NCBI GenBank assembly: GCA_024236055.1
Contig: JACKLF010000003.1
Location: 1-64,000, forward strand
DNA length: 64,000 nt
From: Alphaproteobacteria bacterium
GTDB lineage: Bacteria > Pseudomonadota > Alphaproteobacteria > Micropepsales > Micropepsaceae
Direction: 5' to 3'
Shown: positions 19,137-27,014 of the stretch, piece by piece
Layout: the number at the start of each line of letters is the position of its first letter
How positions within the stretch are numbered: position 1 is the first letter of the stretch
Position numbers and translations under genes: made by a program
Notes under the pieces: generated by a model
The model's database searches: none
What the model was told of the DNA's origin: nothing
The model's input: only the letters and a program-made list of their open reading frames with translations

Positions 19137-19235
19137 CGCGGATCTTTTGCATCCAGAGTGCGTCGCTCGTCGCTCATGGGCGTCGCGCCCACATCGCTCC
19201 TCGCTTCTGCTCTGGCTGCAAAATCTCTCGCGCTA
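19134..19235. repeat. Family-2 intergenic palindrome, copy 1
   Basis: Paired arms from outside inward: TAGCGCG/CGCGCTA (19134-19140/19229-19235), TTTTGCA/TGCAAAA (19145-19151/19217-19223) and CCAGAG/CTCTGG (19153-19158/19210-19215). The centre has a GGGC/GCCC hairpin inside TCGCTCAT...ATCGCTC. The centre is shared with the palindrome at 43669-43778, but the arms are unrelated. It overlaps the typA stop codon and the last codon of the convergent SDR gene. Confidence 0.75.
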
Positions 19236-20099
19236 TTGACGTGCGATGCCCAGCCGCCTGGCGATGATCCGGTCGGCCAGGCGCTTGGGCAGGTACCGGC
19301 GCAGGAAGTGATAGACCGGCGTGGGTGTGATCACCCGGCGCACCGGCGGGCTGGGATCGGTCAGGGCGGCAAACACCGCCGCGCCGATCGCTTCGGGTTC
19401 CAGGCCGTTCCGCGCGCTGTCGCGGACAAAGGCCTTCATCCTCTCCACCGGTTCCGCGAACGGCCCTTCGCTGTAGCGCGGCTCGTCCAGCACGCCGGTC
19501 TTGTCCCAGATCGGCGTCTTCACCGGCCCCGGCGCGATCACCAGAACATCCACGCCATAGCGCATCAATTCGCGGCGCAGCGCCTCGCTCATCCCCTCCA
19601 GCGCGAACTTGGAGGTGTTGTAGGCGCCCAGGAAAGGCGTGGCGCTGGTGCCGCCCACCGACGACATCATCACGATGCGCCCCGGTTGCCCCGTGAAGGC
19701 GGGATCGGCGCCCAGCAGCGGCGCGAAGGCCTGGGTGACGTTCAGCGTGCCCATCACATTCACGTCGATCTGGTGCTGAACCTCGTCCGGCCGCATCAGC
19801 AGAAGCAGGCCGGGAACCGCGATGCCGGCATTGTTGACCAGGCCGGCCAGGGTCTCGCCGTCCCGCGCCAGGATCGCGCGCACCTGTTCGGAGGCCTTGA
19901 ACACCGCCACCCGGTCGGTGGTGTCGAACACAAGCGGCGTGAAGCCCGCGCCGAATTCGGCTTTCAGCCTTTCGCCGGCGCCTGCGTCGCGCACCGAGCC
20001 GAAGACGCGCCAGCCATGCGCCATCAGCACCTTCACCGTACCCCAGCCGATGCCGGTGGATGCGCCGGTCACCAGGGCGCTTGCGGGTCGATCGGTCAT
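19233..20099 (-). CDS. Short-chain dehydrogenase/reductase
   Basis: A 288-residue classical SDR. The nucleotide-binding motif TGASTGIG lies at about residues 13-20, NNAG follows in LAGLVNNAGIAV, the catalytic Ser is in VMMSSVGG, and the YxxxK pair is in GAYNTSKFALEGMSEALRRE. NAD(P)-dependent oxidation or reduction of an alcohol or ketone is expected, and the substrate is unknown. ATG 20099 is preferred because AGGA lies 8 bases upstream. It is divergent from the transporter gene at 20216. Confidence 0.88.
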   Translation of the reverse strand: MTDRPASALVTGASTGIGWGTVKVLMAHGWRVFGSVRDAGAGERLKAEFGAGFTPLVFDTTDRVAVFKASEQVRAILARDGETLAGLVNNAGIAVPGLLLLMRPDEVQHQIDVNVMGTLNVTQAFAPLLGADPAFTGQPGRIVMMSSVGGTSATPFLGAYNTSKFALEGMSEALRRELMRYGVDVLVIAPGPVKTPIWDKTGVLDEPRYSEGPFAEPVERMKAFVRDSARNGLEPEAIGAAVFAALTDPSPPVRRVITPTPVYHFLRRYLPKRLADRIIARRLGIARQ

Positions 20100-20215
20100 G
20101 TTCATGTTCCTGTGTGCGGTGCCGTGCAGTATAACCTCCACTATAGGTGGGATGACGGCTTTTCCCACCCGTGGCGCGCCTGCCACGGCATTGTGGCGTG
20201 ATTGGAGTGTGGAAC

Positions 20216-21397
20216 GTGTTCGGCATACCGTTGGAATTTTATCTCTTCGGCCTGATCCTGATCGGCGTGGCGGTGGCGCACAAATCCGCGCTTTGGATAT
20301 CGCTGACAGGTCTGGCGGCGATCATTGTCGCCAAGCTGGTGCTGAGCGACTTTTCCGAGGGCGCGGGCCTGGAAGGCCTGGGCCTGCACATGGCGCATGA
20401 ATGGGTGCTGCTGGCCAACCTGTTCCTGCTGCTGCTGGGCTTTGCGATCCTGGCCAACCAGTTCGAACTGTCCAACATGCCCGAAGCGCTGCCCGGCTAC
20501 CTGCCGCGCGGCTGGACCGGCGGGCTCGTCCTGCTGGCGATGATTTTCGTCCTGTCGATCTTCCTGGACAATATCGCGGGCGCGGTGGTGGGCGGCGTGG
20601 TCGCGCGCCATGCCTATCGCGACAAGGTTTCGATCGGCTACATGGCGGCGATCGTCACCGCGGCCAATGCGGGCGGGGCGGGCAGCGTGATCGGCGACAC
20701 CACCACGACGATGATCTGGATCGCGGGCGTATCGCCCCTGACCGTGGCGCCCGCCTTTATCGGCGCGGGTGCGGCTTTCGCGGTGTTCGGCATTGCCGGC
20801 GCGCTGCAGCAGCACCGCCATGCGCCGATCCAGCCGCATGAGGGCGCACCCCTGCCGATCCGCTGGATGCGGCTGGGCACTGTGGCGGTGATGCTGCTGG
20901 CGCTGCTGGCCACCAATGTGCTTGTCAGCGGCTTCGCGCCCCAGGTCGAGCATCTGGTGCCCGCGCTGGGCCTTGGGCTCTGGGCGGCCATTCTTGTCAC
21001 CGCGCCGTTGCGCGCACCCGACTGGTCGGTGCTGCCGTCGGCGGCAAAGGGCGCGGTTTTCCTGGTGGCGCTGGTTGCCGCCGCCTCGCTGATGCCGGTG
21101 GATTCGCTGCCGCCGCCCAGCTGGCAAAGCACCTTCCTGATCGGCGCGGTCGCCTCGGTCTTCGACAATATCCCGCTGACCGCGCTGGCGCTGAAACAGG
21201 GCGGTTATGACTGGGCGCTCTTGGCCTATTCGGCGGGGGTGGGCGGATCGGCCATCTGGTTCGGTTCCTCGGCGGGCGTGGCGCTGACCAGCCTGTTCCC
21301 GGAAGGCCGCTCGGTGGTGCGCTGGGTGCGCGAAGGCTGGTATGTCCCGGTCTCTTTCGTGTTCGGCTTTTTCGTGATGCTGTGGATCGGCGGTTAG
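20216..21397 (+). CDS. Ion transporter superfamily protein (NhaD/ArsB/citrate-permease type)
   Basis: A 393-residue polytopic inner-membrane protein of the IT superfamily. The two characteristic Asp-Asn-containing re-entrant segments are visible as IFLDNIAGAVVGG in the first half and SVFDNIPLTALAL in the second. The SVIGDTTTTMIWIAG segment is typical of NhaD-like sodium/proton antiporters and their relatives. The ion cannot be decided from sequence. GTG 20216 is chosen because GGAG sits 8 bases upstream; a longer reading would overlap the divergent SDR leader. Its stop overlaps the ribosome binding site that serves the hisN region. Confidence 0.82.
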   Translation: MFGIPLEFYLFGLILIGVAVAHKSALWISLTGLAAIIVAKLVLSDFSEGAGLEGLGLHMAHEWVLLANLFLLLLGFAILANQFELSNMPEALPGYLPRGWTGGLVLLAMIFVLSIFLDNIAGAVVGGVVARHAYRDKVSIGYMAAIVTAANAGGAGSVIGDTTTTMIWIAGVSPLTVAPAFIGAGAAFAVFGIAGALQQHRHAPIQPHEGAPLPIRWMRLGTVAVMLLALLATNVLVSGFAPQVEHLVPALGLGLWAAILVTAPLRAPDWSVLPSAAKGAVFLVALVAAASLMPVDSLPPPSWQSTFLIGAVASVFDNIPLTALALKQGGYDWALLAYSAGVGGSAIWFGSSAGVALTSLFPEGRSVVRWVREGWYVPVSFVFGFFVMLWIGG

Positions 21398-21403
21398 GAG
21401 CAG

Positions 21404-21437
21404 CCCATGCTGGTAGGTGACCCATGCTGGTAGATGA
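21404..21437 (+). repeat. 17-base tandem duplication covering the hisN start codon
   Basis: Bases 21404-21420 and 21421-21437 are the same 17-mer (CCCATGCTGGTAGGTGA and CCCATGCTGGTAGATGA) with one difference. Each copy contains an ATG (21407 and 21424). The GGAG at 21397-21400 is 6 bases from the first ATG but 23 from the second. The first ATG opens an 8-codon frame that stops at 21431-21433, just after the hisN start. Confidence 0.9.
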
Positions 21438-22212
21438 AAAGACCATCGCCTTTGCCGGCCGCCTGGCCGACGCCTCGGGCGCGGTGATCCGTCCGTTCTT
21501 CCGCCAGCGCATCGAGGTGATCCACAAGGAAGGCCGCCACGCCTTCGATCCCGTCACCGAGGCCGATCGCGGCGGCGAGCGGGCCATTCGCGCCATCATC
21601 GAGCGCGAACGCCCGGAGGACGCCATCCTGGGCGAGGAATACGGCGAAAAGTCCGGCAGCAGCGGCTGGCGCTGGGTGCTCGATCCGGTCGACGGCACGC
21701 GCTGCTTCATCACCGGGCGTCACGAATGGGGCTCGCTGATCGCGCTGGAGAAGGACGGCGTGCCGGTGCTGGGCATCCTGGACCAGCCGGTGCTGGGCGA
21801 ACGCTTCATCGGCGTGAACGGGCGCAGCCATCTGATCCAGGACGATGTGCGCACGCCGCTGAAGGTGCGCGCCTGTGACGACATCGGCCAGGCCATTCTG
21901 TGCGCCACCGATCCGTCCGCCTACATGACCGCCGATCAGCAGGCCGCCTTCCAGCGGGTCAAGGCGAAGGCGCGCATGACCCGCTATCACGGCGACTGCT
22001 ACATCTTCGCCATGCTGGCGATGGGCTTCATCGACATCGTGGTGGAAGGGGCGTTCCGCCGCTGGGATGTCGCCGCGATCATTCCGCTGGTCGAGGGCGC
22101 GGGCGGGATCATCACCAACTGGAAGGGCGAGCCCTGGCAGGACGGCGAGCCCCTGCTGGCTTGCGGCGACGCGCGCATCCATGCCCAGGCGGTTGCGCTT
22201 CTGGGTGCGTGA
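21424..22212 (+). CDS. hisN: Histidinol-phosphatase, inositol-monophosphatase family
   Basis: A 262-residue Mg2+-dependent phosphatase of the IMPase fold. The metal-binding motifs are complete: DPVTEADRGGE, then GEEYG, then WVLDPVDGTRCFI, and late WDVAAIIPLVEGAGG. The TGRHEWGSLIAL and LDQPVLGERFIG segments resemble the HisN histidinol-phosphatases of actinobacteria and alphaproteobacteria, which remove phosphate from L-histidinol phosphate in histidine synthesis. No other his gene is near. The start codon lies in the second copy of a 17-base duplication, so the good ribosome site now points at a short upstream frame and hisN may depend on reinitiation. Confidence 0.85.
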   Translation: MLVDEKTIAFAGRLADASGAVIRPFFRQRIEVIHKEGRHAFDPVTEADRGGERAIRAIIERERPEDAILGEEYGEKSGSSGWRWVLDPVDGTRCFITGRHEWGSLIALEKDGVPVLGILDQPVLGERFIGVNGRSHLIQDDVRTPLKVRACDDIGQAILCATDPSAYMTADQQAAFQRVKAKARMTRYHGDCYIFAMLAMGFIDIVVEGAFRRWDVAAIIPLVEGAGGIITNWKGEPWQDGEPLLACGDARIHAQAVALLGA

Positions 22213-22324
22213 AACCGGCCATTTCGTTAATTCGGCGCCACATTCTGCCTTAGTTGCCCGCGTGCGAAACCGGCGGCACCGCGCCCGCGTTTTCTTTCGC
22301 AGAAACACGGCAAAGGAGGAATGC

Positions 22325-22570
22325 ATGCAAACGACAATGCAGCCGCCGGCCCGCTTTGCACCGGCCAACGGCAACACGCTGGGCAGTTTTCACACCATCC
22401 CGTCGCAAACGCGTGTGCCCAACCGCACCGGCAAGATCGTCGGCGGGCTGATCGGCGCGCTGATGCTGGGCGCTGGTGGGCTTTATCTCTATTCGATTTC
22501 CAGCTCGGCGCCGCCGCCGCGCGTGACCGCGGCGCAGCTTCCCTATACCCCGCCGCCATCCACGCAGTGA
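22325..22570 (+). CDS. Small single-pass membrane protein
   Basis: An 81-residue protein of unknown function. It has a hydrophilic N-terminal part of about 38 residues, one membrane helix (about residues 39-60, IVGGLIGALMLGAGGLYLYSIS) and a short Pro-rich tail. AAGGAGG ends 5 bases before ATG 22325, a strong site; the overlapping ATG at 22321 is too close. It may be cotranscribed with hisN, 112 bases upstream. No family recognised. Confidence 0.65.
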   Translation: MQTTMQPPARFAPANGNTLGSFHTIPSQTRVPNRTGKIVGGLIGALMLGAGGLYLYSISSSAPPPRVTAAQLPYTPPPSTQ

Positions 22571-22604
22571 CGGCACCAGCATCGGACATTTCGGGCGCGC
22601 CGTT

Positions 22605-23576
22605 TTACGGCGCGCCCGAAGTGCTTTTGGCGTCCCGTGTTCCGGCGATGAGGGTTTTGCCGATGAAAGTGTCGAACGCCGCCCAAAGCTGCGCGCGATA
22701 GATATCGCGCTCCATCAGGATTTCGTGCCCCGATCCGGCGATCTCCAGATATTCGCCGCGGGGCAGGCGCGCGGCAAAGGCGCGGGTGGCCGGGGTCAGG
22801 CAAATGCGGTCATTGCCCGCCCCCACCACCAGCAAGGGCGTGGAGATGGCTTCGGCGCGGCCCGGCGCGGTCAGCCAGTCCATGGATTTGAGCGCCGCCG
22901 AAAGCCAGGCCCAGCTTGCCCCGGCCACGCGCAGGTCGGGATCGTCCGCAATCAGCTTGTGCGTGCGCGCGAAGCGCGCCGGATCGGATGTCACCATCTG
23001 GCGTTCGAAGGTCATCGCGATGGGATCGCGCCCCTCCATCCCCCACACCCAGCCCGCGCCGCGTCCCAGCCGCATCTGGATGGCGGTGACCATCCGCACC
23101 AGCCATTCAAACTGGCCGCGCCAGGACACGCGGATCATCGGCGCGCACAGCACCGCGGCGGCAAAGCTGTCGGGATGGCGAACCAGATGGCGCAGCAGGA
23201 TGTGGCCGCCCATCGAATGGGCCAGCGCCACGGGCTTTTCGTTCATTTTCAGCAGGGGCGCGGCCAGCCAGTGATAGAGCGTGCTCAGGTCTTCGTCGTA
23301 ATCGGCGAAGCTGGCAACGAAGCCCTTGCGATGATCGGGCAGATAGCGCACCGAGCCGCCCTGGCCGCGCCAGTCCATCGTCACCACGGCAAAGCCGCGC
23401 GCGCGCAGTTCGTCGATCACCTCGAAATATTTCTCGATGAACTCGGTCTGGCCGTTCAGCAGCATGCAGACGCCGCGCGCAGGCACGGCCGGGTCAGGGG
23501 CGAAGCGCGCCCCCCGAAGCTGGGCGCCCACGGCCTGAAGGGGCAGGGGTTCGAAACAGGCGGCGGCGGGGATCAT
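22605..23576 (-). CDS. Alpha/beta hydrolase, lysophospholipase/monoacylglycerol-lipase type
   Basis: A 323-residue serine hydrolase of the PldB-like group. The nucleophile elbow is AHSMGGHI, the acid is in VVGAGNDRICLT and the histidine is in IAGSGHEILMERD. The VTMDWRGQGGS segment is typical of monoacylglycerol lipases and lysophospholipases. It probably acts on membrane-derived lipids, but the exact substrate is open. No signal peptide is apparent. ATG 23576 is preferred to the TTG at 23588. It is divergent from hsp20. Confidence 0.87.
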   Translation of the reverse strand: MIPAAACFEPLPLQAVGAQLRGARFAPDPAVPARGVCMLLNGQTEFIEKYFEVIDELRARGFAVVTMDWRGQGGSVRYLPDHRKGFVASFADYDEDLSTLYHWLAAPLLKMNEKPVALAHSMGGHILLRHLVRHPDSFAAAVLCAPMIRVSWRGQFEWLVRMVTAIQMRLGRGAGWVWGMEGRDPIAMTFERQMVTSDPARFARTHKLIADDPDLRVAGASWAWLSAALKSMDWLTAPGRAEAISTPLLVVGAGNDRICLTPATRAFAARLPRGEYLEIAGSGHEILMERDIYRAQLWAAFDTFIGKTLIAGTRDAKSTSGAP

Positions 23577-23668
23577 GGGGAATTCCAAGGCTTCGCAAGG
23601 CTTTAAAGACTGATTTGGGCGTCCTGGCCAAGGGGCGCGAAATCCTGCGCCAATTTTCTTCCGCGGGC

Positions 23669-23696
23669 CTTGAAGGCCCCTTTTGCCTTCCTATCT
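23669..23696 (+). promoter_or_regulatory. Sigma32 (RpoH)-like heat-shock promoter
   Basis: CTTGAA (23669-23674) and CTATCT (23691-23696) are separated by 16 bases, resembling the alphaproteobacterial RpoH consensus. A start near 23705 would give an hsp20 leader of about 80 bases that includes the hairpin at 23763-23781. Confidence 0.5.
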
Positions 23697-23762
23697 CGAA
23701 TATGCCGGCCGCCAAAACGGGGCCGGAACAGTCCCCGCGCGGAGCGTCCGGCGGGGCCGCTG

Positions 23763-23781
23763 CAACGCTTCAAGGAGGTTG
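23763..23781 (+). promoter_or_regulatory. ROSE-like RNA thermometer hairpin over the hsp20 ribosome site
   Basis: CAAC-G-CTT (23763-23770) pairs with GAGGTTG (23775-23781) around a CAAG loop. G23767 is bulged, and the Shine-Dalgarno AAGGAGG (23772-23778) is within the hairpin. ROSE elements of alphaproteobacterial small heat-shock genes likewise pair a YGCU segment, with a bulged G, against the ribosome site. Melting at higher temperature would free it. Confidence 0.5.
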
Positions 23782-23785
23782 TCTC

Positions 23786-24241
23786 ATGCGTTTCGACTAT
23801 TCGCCTTTTTTCCGTTCCACCGTCGGCTTCGATCGTCTGATCGACATGCTGGAAACCGCGTCCGACCAGGGTTATCCGCCCTACAATATCGAACGCAGCG
23901 ACGAGAATAATTACCGCGTCACCGTCGCCGTCGCCGGGTTCGGCGAACAGGACCTGTCGGTCGATGTGAAGGACCGCGTGCTCACCGTAACCGGCCGGCG
24001 CGAGGGCGCCGAAAAGGCCGGCGCCTATCTGCACCAGGGCATCGCCGGGCGCGCCTTCGAGCGCAATTTCCAGCTTGCCGAGCATGTCGAGGTCAAGGGC
24101 GCCTCGCTCGAGAACGGCCTGCTGCATGTCGATCTGGAGCGCGTCGTTCCGGAGGAGAAAAAGCCGCGCCGCATCGCCATCAATGCCGGCGAAAGCGCCG
24201 GTTCCGGCCTCAAGACCATCGAAGGCGCCAAGGCCGCCTGA
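23786..24241 (+). CDS. Small heat-shock protein, Hsp20/IbpA family
   Basis: A 151-residue ATP-independent holdase chaperone. The alpha-crystallin domain spans about residues 35-125, starting with YPPYNIERSDENNYRVTVAVAG and including ENGLLHVDLERVVPEEKKPRRI. The N-terminal MRFDYSPFFRSTVGFDRLIDML is the usual IbpA-type opening. It binds unfolding proteins under heat stress and passes them to Hsp70 and ClpB. AAGGAGG lies 7 bases before ATG 23786, and this site is probably masked by a leader hairpin. A terminator follows 25 bases after the stop. Confidence 0.95.
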   Translation: MRFDYSPFFRSTVGFDRLIDMLETASDQGYPPYNIERSDENNYRVTVAVAGFGEQDLSVDVKDRVLTVTGRREGAEKAGAYLHQGIAGRAFERNFQLAEHVEVKGASLENGLLHVDLERVVPEEKKPRRIAINAGESAGSGLKTIEGAKAA

Positions 24242-24266
24242 CCCCATCCCCTTCCGTGTGAAACTT

Positions 24267-24297
24267 GCAGGGCGTCTTCGCGGGCGCCCTGCTTTTT
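24267..24297 (+). terminator. Rho-independent terminator after hsp20
   Basis: GCAGGGCG (24267-24274) pairs with CGCCCTGC (24285-24292) around a 10-base loop, followed directly by TTTTT (24293-24297). It isolates hsp20 from the hydrolase gene downstream. Confidence 0.85.
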
Positions 24298-24357
24298 CTT
24301 TATGTGGCATTTTTGCTAAAGTTCTGGGCGACAGTGCTTCGCACCGGAAAGAAGAAA

Positions 24358-25248
24358 ATGGCGTTCTGGCCCACCGGCCTCACCTCCGCAAAGACGCCCG
24401 CCGGAATTGACGATGTGCGGGCCCGCTACAATGCCCAGTTCGAGCGCCTGTTCGGCAAGGATGCGGCGCCCGAAGGCGTCAGCTTCACGCCCGGCCAGCT
24501 TGGTCCGCTGTCGGGCGAATGGGCGCGCGGCGAGGACAGCGATCCGGACCGGGTGATCCTGTATTTCCATGGCGGCGGCTTTGTCGCCGGCAGCCCCCAG
24601 ACCCATCGCGCCCTGGCGGGCAAGCTGGTGACGGCCAGCGGTCTTGCGGCCTTTTCCCTGCGCTACCGGCTGGCGCCCGAATGTCCCTTCCCCGCGGCGG
24701 TGCGCGACGGCATCGACGCCTATCGCGCGCTGCTGGCCAAGGGCATGGCCGGGCGCTCCATCGTGCTGGCGGGCGACGAGGCGGGCGGCGGCCTGGCCTT
24801 TGCCGTGGCACTGGCGATCCGCAATGGCGGGCTGGAAATGCCCGGCGCGGTGGCGGCGATGTCGCCCTGGGCCGACCTGTCGCTGTCGGGCCCTTCGATG
24901 CTGGCCAACCGCAGGGCGGACACGGTGCTGGACTGGGAGACGCTGTTCCTGGCGGCACGCAACTACCTGCGCAAATCCAATCCCTGCGATGCCTATGCCT
25001 CGCCGGCCTATGCCGCGCTCAAGGAGTTTCCCGCCGTGATGGTGCATGCCGGATCGCAGGAAATATTGCGTGACGATGCGTCCAAGCTGGGCGACCGCGC
25101 CGCCGAGGCCGGGGTGGGCGTGAGTGTCGAGATCTATGACGGCATGGGCCATCTGTTCCAGGCCGATTCCGCCAAGGGCGAGGCGCGCGCCTCGCTGACC
25201 CGGCTGGGCCAGTTCATGCGCGCGCGCAGCCAGGCCCTCGCAGCATAA
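24358..25248 (+). CDS. Hormone-sensitive-lipase-like alpha/beta hydrolase lacking the nucleophile serine
   Basis: A 296-residue protein of the HSL (alpha/beta hydrolase fold 3) group. The oxyanion motif YFHGGGFVAG, the acid region GSQEILRDDA and the His of YDGMGHLFQ are all kept. The nucleophile elbow, normally GDSAGG, reads GDEAGG with Glu141 in place of serine, encoded by a clear GAG at 24778-24780. Either it is a non-catalytic relative, for example a binding protein, or it uses an acidic nucleophile. ATG 24358 is chosen because upstream codons fall in the hsp20 terminator, and GGAAAGAAG precedes it. It ends convergently to the pentapeptide gene. Confidence 0.85.
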   Translation: MAFWPTGLTSAKTPAGIDDVRARYNAQFERLFGKDAAPEGVSFTPGQLGPLSGEWARGEDSDPDRVILYFHGGGFVAGSPQTHRALAGKLVTASGLAAFSLRYRLAPECPFPAAVRDGIDAYRALLAKGMAGRSIVLAGDEAGGGLAFAVALAIRNGGLEMPGAVAAMSPWADLSLSGPSMLANRRADTVLDWETLFLAARNYLRKSNPCDAYASPAYAALKEFPAVMVHAGSQEILRDDASKLGDRAAEAGVGVSVEIYDGMGHLFQADSAKGEARASLTRLGQFMRARSQALAA

Positions 25249-25313
25249 CTATTTCGCTCACGCCGGGCGCGCTTCGCGCGCGCCGGCTCCGGATGCAACA
25301 CACACAGGCCATG

Positions 25314-25400
25314 CTCCCCCTTTTGGGCGAAGCCCATAAAAGGGGAGATGTCGCAACGATGGGTCTGCCTTTGGCAGACCGAGTTGCGACAGAGGGGGTT
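25314..25400 (-). repeat. Family-1 palindromic element, inverted copy
   Basis: Read on the minus strand it runs AACCCCCTCTG, stem GTCGCAAC/GTTGCGAC, nested GGTCTGCC/GGCAGACC hairpin, ATCTCCCC and a terminal hairpin with TTTATGGGC/GCCCAAAAG arms. The outer stem is identical to the copy at 64-148, while both hairpins differ. It lies between two convergent genes. Confidence 0.8.
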
Positions 25401-25413
25401 CAGAAAAAACGGG

Positions 25414-26688
25414 TTAGGATACAGCCGCCAGATTATCGGCGAACCGCATGGGCAGCTTGGCGCCGGAGAACTCCGCGCCTTCGGTTTCGGTGTCGCGCAT
25501 GTCGACATCGCCCATGTTCGCATAGGACAGATCGCAGCCCGACAGGCGCGCCCGGCGCATGTCCGCGCCGCGCAGGTCGGCATAGCGCACCTGGGCATTG
25601 TCCAGCCGCGCCGGCAGCAGCCGCGCACCGTTGATCATCAGCGGGCCCAGCTTGGTGTCGCGCAGGTCGGCATGGTTGAGCAGGGCGCCCGACAGGTTGA
25701 CCCCGCGCAGATCCGCGCCCCCCAGCTTGGCCGAACGCAGGTCCGCGCCCGCCAGGTTGGAACCCTGCAGCGAGGCGCCTTCCAGCACCACGCCATACAT
25801 CTGCGCGCCCGGCGCGATCAGCGCGGTCAGCATGCGGTGGGACAGGCTCTTCACATGGCGCAGGTCCTTGTCCGTCAGGTCGGCGGGCGCGCCGTCGCGG
25901 CCCTCGGTTTCGGCCCAGCGCGAATGGGAATCCAGCAGCGCCTCGACCTGGGCCAGTGCTTCCAGGTCGGGCTTTTCGGCTTCCTTCAGCGTCTTGGTCA
26001 GGTCCGCGCCATGGGTGGTGGCGAAATCCATCGAGGCGCCGATCAGGATGCAGCCCGCCAGGTCGGCCCCCGTCAGGTTGCAGCCCGACAGGTCGGCATT
26101 TTCCAGGTTGGCGCCGGTCAGGCGCGCCTGGCGCAGATTGGCGCGGGTCAGGCGCACGCCCTTCATCACCGCGTCGGTGAAATCGGCCTGCACCGCCACC
26201 GCGCCGGTCATCTTGGCGCGCTCCAGATTGGCGCTGTTCATCATTGCGGCCGGCATTTCGGAGGGGCCCAGATCGTGCTGGAGCACCCGCAGGTTCCCGT
26301 ATTTGTCCTTTTCGGCGATGGTGCCTTCGCGCAGGTCGGCCTCGAACAGGTCGGCCCCGATCAGGTTGGCCCCGCGCAGGGAGGCGCCGCGCATGTCGGC
26401 CCGGCGCATGGAGGCGCCCGCCAGGTTCGAGCGGCGCAGGTCGGAACCGAAAAAGCTGGCCGAATCCAGCTTGGCCCCGGCCAGGTTGGTCTCTTCCAGG
26501 ATGGCCCCGGTGAAATCGGCATCGGCCAGGTTGCGGCCCGACAGGTCCAGCCCGGACAGGTCGCAAAAGGCGAAAACCGCCCGCGCGCCGCCCATCCGGC
26601 CCGAATAGAGCATTTCGTGGCGCGCCGCGGCCGCGCTGACATCGTTCTGGCTGAGCTTGGCAAAGCCGGTATGCCGGGCCTGAGTCAT
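25414..26688 (-). CDS. Pentapeptide-repeat protein
   Basis: A 424-residue protein made largely of tandem pentapeptides of the A(D/N)LxG type, forming two right-handed quadrilateral beta-helices (about residues 40-235 and 300-415). They are separated by a non-repeat segment that includes KTLKEAEKPDLEALAQVEALLDSH. Examples of the repeat are ADFTGAILEETNLAGAKLDS and ADLRGADMRRARLSGCDLSYA. Repeats contain several cysteines. There is no signal peptide, so it is probably cytosolic. Some relatives mimic DNA and protect gyrase; others are scaffolds. The function here is unassigned. Confidence 0.9.
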   Translation of the reverse strand: MTQARHTGFAKLSQNDVSAAAARHEMLYSGRMGGARAVFAFCDLSGLDLSGRNLADADFTGAILEETNLAGAKLDSASFFGSDLRRSNLAGASMRRADMRGASLRGANLIGADLFEADLREGTIAEKDKYGNLRVLQHDLGPSEMPAAMMNSANLERAKMTGAVAVQADFTDAVMKGVRLTRANLRQARLTGANLENADLSGCNLTGADLAGCILIGASMDFATTHGADLTKTLKEAEKPDLEALAQVEALLDSHSRWAETEGRDGAPADLTDKDLRHVKSLSHRMLTALIAPGAQMYGVVLEGASLQGSNLAGADLRSAKLGGADLRGVNLSGALLNHADLRDTKLGPLMINGARLLPARLDNAQVRYADLRGADMRRARLSGCDLSYANMGDVDMRDTETEGAEFSGAKLPMRFADNLAAVS

Positions 26689-27014
26689 GGGGAATCCCGC
26701 TGCCTTACGCCTTTTTCACGCCCGATCCTGCGCTGCGGTGCGCTAACGCCTGATTAAGACGGGACAATTGCGTGTCCGTCATTTACCGGCCGCGCGAAAA
26801 AATGCTGTTGAACCGGGGCCATAGCCGGGTACAAAGACGGGCCGGGACCGCGCCCCTGCCCCCGGGTGGGGCAAGGATAGTGTGCCGGCGAAGGGAAAAC
26901 GGTATAGCGACACCCGCGCGAGAGGGGCCCGCCCCTAACGCCACGGACCCTGACTGCGAAGGATTCTGTCCGGTTCGGGAGCCGCCCGCCCGGCGACATT
27001 TTAAAGAGGCTCAG
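26689..27014. other. Divergent promoter region between pentapeptide and autotransporter genes
   Basis: There is no supported gene. An in-frame extension of the autotransporter reading frame (from 26772) runs through it, but is Arg/Pro-rich and precedes a good ribosome site at 27003-27009, so I treat it as leader. No promoter elements are clear enough to call. Confidence 0.4.
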
